From NCBI GenBank assembly GCA_023389545.1, contig JAEWEI010000318.1:1-9463 (forward strand): a DNA stretch of 9,463 nucleotides. Reading direction: 5' to 3'. Position numbers and translations under genes: made by a program. How positions within the stretch are numbered: position 1 is the first letter of the stretch; each line of letters begins with the position of its first letter. Source of the stretch: Actinomycetes bacterium. GTDB taxonomy: Bacteria; Actinomycetota; Actinomycetes; Actinomycetales; Cellulomonadaceae. The notes beneath the pieces are model-generated. The model saw only the letters and a program-made list of their open reading frames with translations. It did no database searches and had not been told where the DNA came from. Below, piece by piece: positions 5,482 through 9,463 of this stretch.

Positions 5482-6342
5482 TCATTCGTCACTCGCGGCG
5501 CCCAGCCGTTCCAGGATCTCCACGAGCCGCGCCACCGTCCCCGCTGGTCCGGCCACTGTCATCTCGGCATCCGCCTTTCGCCCGTCCAAGCCGGTCAGCA
5601 CAGCCCCTGCCTCCTGCGCGACCAGCCCGCCCGCAGCCAGGTCCCACGGGTTGAGACCCCGCTCGTAGTACAGGTCCAGACCACCGGAGGCGATCGAGCA
5701 GAGGTCCAACGCCGCCGACCCGATGCGACGAATATCACGCACCTGGGGAAGTACTTCTGCGACGATACGCGCCTGCGCGCGACGCCGCTGGGCGACGTAT
5801 CCGAATCCCGTGCCGACCAACGACGTCGCCAGATCCGGCGCCGCATTGATCTGCAGCAGCCGCCCGTCGAGGCGCGCCCCCAGCCCCTTGCCCGCGGTGT
5901 AGGTGCGCCCATCGGCCACCGAGTGCACGCAGCCCGCCACCGCCGTCCACGCCTGCGGGTCCGGCTCCCCCGCGACCACCGCCACCGAGATCGCGTAGGC
6001 GGGGATGCCGTAGAGGTAGTTCACGGTCCCGTCGATCGGGTCCAGGACCCAGGTGAGCCCGCTCGTCCCCGGGACGTACCCCTCCTCCTCGCCCAACACG
6101 CCGTCGTGCGACCGGTGCTCGGCGAGCATCTCGCGCAGCAGCGCCTCCGACGCCAGGTCCATCGCGGTGACGACGTCGATCGGGCTGGACTTCGTGGCAG
6201 CGACGTCCACGCGATCGGGCCGGCCGTCGTGGACCAGCCGCCCGGCCGCCCGCGCCAGCGTCTCCGCGAAGGCGGTGAGCTCACGCACGAGGGCGGCATC
6301 GGGCTGGGCGGGGTCGGGCAGGGGCTCCGGTGTCGTGTTCAC
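5482..6342 (-). CDS. Inositol monophosphatase family protein
   Basis: This is a 286-aa Mg2+-dependent phosphatase of the IMPase/FBPase-like superfamily, acting on a phosphorylated small polyol such as inositol phosphate, histidinol phosphate or PAP; the exact substrate cannot be read from the sequence. Signature 1 is WVLDPIDGTVNY (about 98-109), with Asp101, Asp104 and the GEEEG glutamates (85-86) as metal ligands. Signature 2 is NPWDLAAGGLVAQEAGA (about 231-247) with Asp234. Length is normal for the family. The start is GTG 6342; there is no Shine-Dalgarno, but CACGAT lies 6 nt upstream, so a leaderless transcript is possible. An ATG at 6350 is out of frame and stops at once. It lies 46 bp downstream of the TRIC-family gene on the same strand and may be read through from it. 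Confidence 0.93.
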   Translation of the reverse strand: MNTTPEPLPDPAQPDAALVRELTAFAETLARAAGRLVHDGRPDRVDVAATKSSPIDVVTAMDLASEALLREMLAEHRSHDGVLGEEEGYVPGTSGLTWVLDPIDGTVNYLYGIPAYAISVAVVAGEPDPQAWTAVAGCVHSVADGRTYTAGKGLGARLDGRLLQINAAPDLATSLVGTGFGYVAQRRRAQARIVAEVLPQVRDIRRIGSAALDLCSIASGGLDLYYERGLNPWDLAAGGLVAQEAGAVLTGLDGRKADAEMTVAGPAGTVARLVEILERLGAASDE

Positions 6343-6348
6343 CCGCCC

Positions 6349-6354
6349 ATCGTG
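6349..6354 (-). promoter_or_regulatory. Weak -10-like element (CACGAT) before the inositol-phosphatase-family gene
   Basis: CACGAT on the minus strand ends 6 nt before the GTG at 6342. It differs from TANNNT at the first base. It is listed because the gene has no Shine-Dalgarno and the spacing matches the two GATNNT-N6-ATG genes in this window. Confidence 0.22.
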
Positions 6355-6388
6355 CCCGACGCCCCGGCGGACCGGGCCACGCGCACGC

Positions 6389-7027
6389 TCAGCCCGCCCT
6401 GCGGAACCCCTCCCAGGGGCCGGGCGCGCTCAGGTGGAAGCGCATCGCCAGCAGCCGCAGCACGAAGACCACCGCCACCACCAGCGCCGACGTCGCGCTC
6501 GTGAGCAGTCCCGACTCCCACAGGGCGGCCGTCGAGGCGGCGCCCACCAGCGCAGGGACGGCATAGAGCTCGCGGTGGTGCAGCACCGCCGGGACCTCCG
6601 CGGTGAGCAGGTCGCGCAACACCCCGCCCCCGACGCCAGTAATGGTCCCCACGAAGACCGCCGCCACCAGCCCGGAGTCGAACGGCAGCCCCTTGAGCGT
6701 CCCCACGACGGCGAACAGCGCCAGCGCGCCCGCGTCGAGCACAGCGATCGTGCGCCGTGCCCGGACGAGGCGCGGATGGAAGAAGTACATCGCCACGCCG
6801 CCCGCGAGTGCCGTCGCGATGAACAGCCAGTCCGCGATCGCGACCGGCGGGATGGCGCCGATGAGGACATCGCGCATCAAGCCGCCGCCGAGGCCCGCCG
6901 CCCACGCGAGCACCAGCACGCCGAAGAGGTCGAATCTCTTGCGCACGGCGGCGAGGCCGCCGGAGAGGGCGCCCACGAAGATCCCGATGAGCTCCATCAC
7001 GGGCTCGAAGGGCAACGCGGGCAGCAT
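6389..7027 (-). CDS. Trimeric intracellular cation channel (TRIC)/UPF0126 family membrane protein
   Basis: This 212-aa polytopic protein of the family formerly called UPF0126 is related by fold to animal TRIC channels; prokaryotic members form homotrimeric cation (K+/Na+) pores. Two homologous halves are visible, each with a glycine-rich motif ending in Arg-Asp: GLGGGLMRDVL (45-55) and GVGGGVLRDLL (131-141), the internal duplication typical of the family. About seven hydrophobic helices span the chain: 12-28, 33-49, 61-82, 93-110, 118-134, 148-165 and 175-195. The start at ATG 7027 is supported by a -10-like GATGAT 6 nt upstream; Met11 is an alternative. There is no Shine-Dalgarno. The inositol-phosphatase-family gene follows 46 bp downstream; sepH is divergent. 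A link with the potassium genes at the left end is possible but speculative. Confidence 0.92.
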   Translation of the reverse strand: MLPALPFEPVMELIGIFVGALSGGLAAVRKRFDLFGVLVLAWAAGLGGGLMRDVLIGAIPPVAIADWLFIATALAGGVAMYFFHPRLVRARRTIAVLDAGALALFAVVGTLKGLPFDSGLVAAVFVGTITGVGGGVLRDLLTAEVPAVLHHRELYAVPALVGAASTAALWESGLLTSATSALVVAVVFVLRLLAMRFHLSAPGPWEGFRRAG

Positions 7028-7033
7028 GCGACG

Positions 7034-7042
7034 ATCATCGCA
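7034..7042 (-). promoter_or_regulatory. Extended -10-like element (TGC-GATGAT) for the TRIC-family gene
   Basis: On the minus strand TGC precedes GATGAT, which ends 6 nt before ATG 7027. It parallels TGG-GATGCT-N6-ATG before DUF3093 at 4432-4440, including a shared GTCGC-ATG tail. No Shine-Dalgarno is present. Confidence 0.38.
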
Positions 7043-7044
7043 GG

Positions 7045-7064
7045 GCGCGGCGTGTCCGCCGCGC
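7045..7064. repeat. Perfect GC palindrome in the TRIC/sepH divergent region
   Basis: GCGCGGCG and CGCCGCGC form a perfect 8-bp inverted repeat with a 4-nt TGTC loop. It overlaps the spacer and -35 position of the predicted TRIC-family promoter. As the genes diverge here, a terminator is unlikely. An operator is possible, but such GC-only palindromes also arise by chance in this base composition. Confidence 0.35.
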
Positions 7065-7082
7065 GGCGCACCGGGCCGCTTA

Positions 7083-7106
7083 CCGCCGATCGGGCGACAT
7101 CGGTGG
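7083..7106. repeat. Imperfect dyad upstream of sepH
   Basis: CCGCCGAT (7083-7090) and ATCGGTGG (7099-7106) form an inverted repeat matching at 7 of 8 positions with an 8-nt spacer. It lies 31 bp before the sepH ATG, a plausible operator or 5'-leader position. No known regulator site was recognised. Confidence 0.3.
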
Positions 7107-7137
7107 GAGGCTCTTCGGTGAGCTACAGGGAGGTCTT

Positions 7138-8289
7138 ATGGGTGAGCTCGAGCTGGTGGGCCTGCACGACGATGGCGAGCACCTGGTGCTCGCCGCGTCC
7201 GACGGGCAGCGCTTCCGCCTGCGCATCGACGAGCCGTTGCGCGCCGCCGTGCGCCGTGACCGGCCGCAGCTCGAGCAGCTGCGCTCGGCCCAGGCCGGCG
7301 CCCTGAGCCCGCGCGAGATCCAAACCGCCATCCGGGCCGGGCGCACGGCCCAGGAGGTGGCGGACGACGCCGGCCTCCACGTCGAGCACGTGCGGCGCTA
7401 CGAGGGCCCCGTCCTGGCCGAGCGCGCGTTCATCGCCGACCAGGCCCGGGCCACCCGGGTCGGGCGTGACGCTGGCGCGCCCGAGCTCGGTGACCTCGTC
7501 ACCGACCGGCTCGCCGCACGCGGCGTGGCGCTGGCCACCCTGGCCTGGGACGCGCACCGCGACCAGGCCGGGCCATGGGTCGTCGTCGCGCGGTTCACCG
7601 TGGGCGACAGCCCGCGCGAGGCCAGGTGGACGTTCGACCCGGCCAAGCGGGTGGTCCTCGCGGACGAGGACGAGGCGCGCTGGCTCTCCGAGACGGAGAT
7701 CGCCGACGAGCCCATCGCGCGGCGGCACCTGGCGGCGGTGCGCGACGTGGTGTTCGACGTCGAGGCCGACGGCACGCTGCGCCCGGCCTCGGGCGCCGTG
7801 GTCCCCGAGCCGGAGCCCGAGGACAAGACCGCCGCTCTGCTCGACGACCTCAGCTCCCGTCGCGGGGTGCGCCAGCAGCTCGACCTCGACGATGACGACG
7901 ACGAGGAGTGGGAGGGCTTCGGCCCGGCGCACGCCTTCGACTTCGAGTCGAGTGTGCCCGGCGCGCACCCGGTGGACGCCGACCCCGCCCACGAGGCGAA
8001 GGTGCTGGTCCCTGTTCCCGTCCCCGCCGGTGACGTGCCAGCGCTGCCCCCGCTGACCACGGGCAGTTCGGTGGGTGGCTCGCTGGGCGGCTCGGTGGGC
8101 GGCTCGGTGGGCGGGACGCCCGCCGAGCGCGAGGCCCACCCCGCAGGCGGCCGTCGACCCGCCGCTGAGGCCGCTCCGGCGGCGCCCGCGCATGACGAGG
8201 CTCCGGCTCCCGAGCGGCCGAAGGCGCGCAAGGGCCGCGCAAAGGTGCCGAGCTGGGACGAGATCGTCTTCGGGGCCAAGCCGGAGTAG
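7138..8289 (+). CDS. sepH: Septation protein SepH (DUF3071), FtsZ assembly regulator
   Basis: SepH is an actinobacterial cell-division protein that binds FtsZ and promotes its assembly at the septum. The 383-aa product has the DUF3071 N-terminal domain (about 1-165) with a helix-turn-helix-like segment at 57-87 (LSPREIQTAIRAGRTAQEVA and on to HVEHVRRYEGPV), reported to be the FtsZ-stimulating part. A disordered, acidic then Pro/Ala-rich linker follows (about 200-360), with DDDDDEEWEGF near 247-257 and four SVGG-type repeats at 311-326. The C-terminus ends with a basic patch and PSWDEIVFG (371-379), a conserved tail motif in this family as I recall it. Start ATG 7138 follows GGAGG (7129-7133) with 4-nt spacing. 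It is divergent from the TRIC-family gene and convergent with tdk, hence monocistronic in this window. Confidence 0.95.
   Translation: MGELELVGLHDDGEHLVLAASDGQRFRLRIDEPLRAAVRRDRPQLEQLRSAQAGALSPREIQTAIRAGRTAQEVADDAGLHVEHVRRYEGPVLAERAFIADQARATRVGRDAGAPELGDLVTDRLAARGVALATLAWDAHRDQAGPWVVVARFTVGDSPREARWTFDPAKRVVLADEDEARWLSETEIADEPIARRHLAAVRDVVFDVEADGTLRPASGAVVPEPEPEDKTAALLDDLSSRRGVRQQLDLDDDDDEEWEGFGPAHAFDFESSVPGAHPVDADPAHEAKVLVPVPVPAGDVPALPPLTTGSSVGGSLGGSVGGSVGGTPAEREAHPAGGRRPAAEAAPAAPAHDEAPAPERPKARKGRAKVPSWDEIVFGAKPE
8068..8115 (+). repeat. Four tandem 12-bp repeats inside sepH
   Basis: Four consecutive in-frame units of consensus TCGGTGGGCGGC occupy 8068-8115. Unit 1 has GGT for GGC, unit 2 CTG for GTG, and unit 4 ends GGG. 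They encode Ser-Val/Leu-Gly-Gly four times (residues 311-326) in the disordered linker. Near-identity at the nucleotide level suggests recent slippage duplication; copy number could vary between strains without a frameshift. Confidence 0.85.
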
Positions 8290-8313
8290 CCGGCGGCCCG
8301 ATCGGGTGGGCAG

Positions 8314-8342
8314 GCGCGGGGTGCTGCGGGCGCCCCCCGCGC
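8314..8342. terminator. GC-rich hairpin between convergent sepH and tdk
   Basis: GCGCGGGG (8314-8321) pairs with CCCCGCGC (8335-8342) over 8 bp around a 13-nt loop. It lies 24 bp past the sepH stop and 5 bp past the tdk stop, so it could end transcription from both sides. No U-tract is seen. Confidence 0.5.
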
Positions 8343-8347
8343 GCCGG

Positions 8348-9025
8348 TCAGCCTGCTGAGGGCTCCGGCGCCTCCGCCAGCATGCCCAGCGTCTGCGGCG
8401 AGGGCGCCGCGGCCCGGGCCGTGCGCGCCGTCTGCCTGCGCACATGGTGGCGCCGGCACAGCACCTCGTAGCCGATCTCGTCGTCCTCAGGCGCCGGGTC
8501 GACGTCGCCGACCACGACCTGCTCGCCCTCGACCACCATCACCCCGCCCACCGTCCTGGCGTTGTGAGTGGCCCGGGCGCCGCACCAGCACAGCGCCTGC
8601 ACCTGCAGCACCTCGACCCGGTCCGCCAGCGCCAGGAGCCGGGCCGATCCGGGGAACAGGCGGGTGCGGAAGTCGGTGGTGATGCCGAAGGCGAACACGT
8701 CGGCCCCGAGGTCGTCCACCACCCGCGCCAGCTGGTCGACCTGCTCGGCCGTGTAGAACTGGGCCTCGTCGCAGATGAGGTAGTCCACCGCCCGGCCACG
8801 GGTGCGCCGCTCGACGACCTCCGCCCAGAAGTCGGTGGAGGGGACCACCTCCTGCGCCGGGACGCTGAGGCCCAGACGCGAGGACAGTCGGGCCTCCCCG
8901 GAGCGGTCGCGCGAGGTGAACAGCAGGCCGTCGCGCCCACGCGCGGCGTGGTTGTGGTGCATCTGCAGCGCGAGCGTCGACTTGCCGCAGTCCATCGTGC
9001 CGGAGAAGAAGGCCAGCTCAGCCAT
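8348..9025 (-). CDS. tdk: Thymidine kinase (TK1-like, type II)
   Basis: The enzyme phosphorylates thymidine to dTMP with ATP (pyrimidine salvage, cytosol). The 225-aa product has the P-loop GTMDCGKST (9-17), the Walker-B/catalytic motif LICDEAQF with Glu87 as the presumed general base, and the thymidine-binding lasso region around 146-178. Probable zinc ligands are Cys146/Cys148 and Cys190/His193; the first pair is spaced C-x-C (CWC) where E. coli Tdk has C-x2-C, so either the ligand set or the local loop differs. A Pro/Ala-rich tail of about 25 residues follows. ATG 9025 has a GGAGGA 8 nt upstream; longer forms of this frame run into the next gene. It starts 19 nt after the alkaline-phosphatase-family stop, implying an operon with that gene first. 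Confidence 0.95.
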   Translation of the reverse strand: MAELAFFSGTMDCGKSTLALQMHHNHAARGRDGLLFTSRDRSGEARLSSRLGLSVPAQEVVPSTDFWAEVVERRTRGRAVDYLICDEAQFYTAEQVDQLARVVDDLGADVFAFGITTDFRTRLFPGSARLLALADRVEVLQVQALCWCGARATHNARTVGGVMVVEGEQVVVGDVDPAPEDDEIGYEVLCRRHHVRRQTARTARAAAPSPQTLGMLAEAPEPSAG

Positions 9026-9044
9026 GCGGGTGGTCCTCCGGTGG

Positions 9045-9463
9045 TCAGGCGTGGACGGTGAGGAACGGCACGGACATCTCGGTGGGGGTGAGCGAGCCGT
9101 GCACCCCCACCAGGTCCATCGACCCCTGGCTCTGCGTGCGCGAGTCCACGACGGTGGCGCGCCCTCGCATCGCCACGACGACGTCACCGATGAGCGGCCG
9201 CACGTGCTCGGCGACCGGTCCGAACCACCCGGCCTCGACGGCGTGGTCGCCGAGCACCACGAACGCCGAATCGCCGAGGGTCGCGCGCCAGCGCAGCGCC
9301 ACCGCCTCAGCGCGCTCGCGCGCGTCTGCGCCGGGGGCCACATGCACGTGCACGGCGCGGGGCTCCCCCGCCACGACGTCCACACCCTCCGCGAGCGCAG
9401 GCGTCCGCGCCACGTCCCAGCGCCGCGAGCGGTCCACGTCCACCATCCCGTGGTCGGCCGTGA
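9045..9463 (-). CDS. Alkaline phosphatase superfamily protein (nucleotide pyrophosphatase/phosphodiesterase type; C-terminal part, 5' end outside window)
   Basis: Only the last 138 codons are in the window; the frame is open through the right edge. It begins TADHGMVDVD, the conserved metal-binding ADHGM motif (Asp and His of the second zinc site) of the PF01663-type phosphodiesterase/nucleotide pyrophosphatase branch of the alkaline phosphatase superfamily. Near the end, GVHGSLTPTEMSVPFL supplies the conserved His-Gly that completes the first metal site. The catalytic Thr/Ser and the N-terminal half are not visible, so substrate cannot be assigned. An internal ATG at 9446 is not the true start, because the essential ADHG motif lies upstream of it. 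Immediately followed by tdk (19-nt gap), so the two are probably one operon; such a neighbour of tdk is usual in Actinobacteria as I recall. Confidence 0.9.
   Translation of the reverse strand, partial: TADHGMVDVDRSRRWDVARTPALAEGVDVVAGEPRAVHVHVAPGADARERAEAVALRWRATLGDSAFVVLGDHAVEAGWFGPVAEHVRPLIGDVVVAMRGRATVVDSRTQSQGSMDLVGVHGSLTPTEMSVPFLTVHA

Noticed and set aside
6053..7306. 417-codon plus-strand frame across the inositol-phosphatase-family gene, the TRIC-family gene and the start of sepH
   Set aside because: It is antisense to two recognised genes and overlaps sepH in the wrong frame. The product is His/Arg-rich with no domain.
7123..8445. Long open frames antisense to sepH (440 aa, and another of 353 aa at 7398-8459)
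   Set aside because: They lie opposite a well-recognised SepH in GC-rich DNA, where antisense frames stay open by composition. Their products are Arg/Ala/Gly-rich or Ser/Pro-rich and show no recognisable domain.
9026..9385. N-terminal extension of thymidine kinase into the alkaline-phosphatase-family gene
   Set aside because: Family members begin directly before the first beta-strand and P-loop (MAELAFFSG). ATG 9025 has a good GGAGGA upstream.

Overview
The window is very GC-rich (coding DNA clearly above 70% by eye) with strong G/C third positions. Its gene set is typical of Actinobacteria: DUF3159, an OB-fold protein, DUF3710, a trimeric dUTPase, DUF3093, DUF4193, an inositol-phosphatase-family enzyme, a TRIC/UPF0126 channel, the division protein SepH, a TK1-type thymidine kinase and an alkaline-phosphatase-superfamily protein. 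Sequence style and gene order suggest a Micrococcales genome close to Cellulomonas or relatives. That is an inference from memory; there is no rRNA or database search behind it. I see no mobile element, tRNA, rRNA, CRISPR array or sign of recent transfer. This is conserved chromosomal core.

Layout. 1-588 (-) is the N-terminal 196 residues of a KimA-like APC-superfamily transporter whose C-terminus lies outside the window. Divergent from it across 120 bp are two TrkA/RCK potassium-uptake regulators (709-1374 and 1371-2045, +) with an ATGA stop/start overlap. The 3' end of the second overlaps the 3' end of a convergent DUF3159 membrane protein by 68 bp. DUF3159 (1978-2727), the OB-fold protein (2720-3088) and DUF3710 (3085-3807) form a tightly overlapping minus-strand operon with dut (3901-4377) upstream. 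DUF3093 (4447-4914, +) is divergent from dut and is separated from the zinc-ribbon protein DUF4193 (5022-5321, -) by a 45-nt near-perfect hairpin. An AT-richer gap of 160 bp follows, then the inositol-phosphatase-family gene (5482-6342, -) and the TRIC-family channel (6389-7027, -). Divergent from the channel is sepH (7138-8289, +). It converges on a minus-strand pair: thymidine kinase (8348-9025), and the 3' end of an alkaline-phosphatase-family gene (9045-9463) that runs off the right edge.

How the genes may work together. The left end looks like a potassium homeostasis module: a transporter plus two NAD(H)-type RCK regulators. dUTPase and thymidine kinase both serve dTTP supply (dUTP clean-up and thymidine salvage). 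SepH acts with FtsZ in cell division. DUF3710, the OB-fold protein and DUF3159 have no established function that I know of; their interlocked reading frames suggest co-production.

At the regulatory level, several genes without a Shine-Dalgarno have a -10-like hexamer 6-8 nt before the start codon, consistent with leaderless mRNAs. Three of them show the same TANNNT-N8-GTG arrangement. Nothing here is an obviously new defence or mobile system. The most interesting items are the leaderless-start pattern, the uncharacterised three-gene operon with its hairpin at the predicted mRNA 5' end, the potassium module, and the in-frame 12-bp repeats in sepH.
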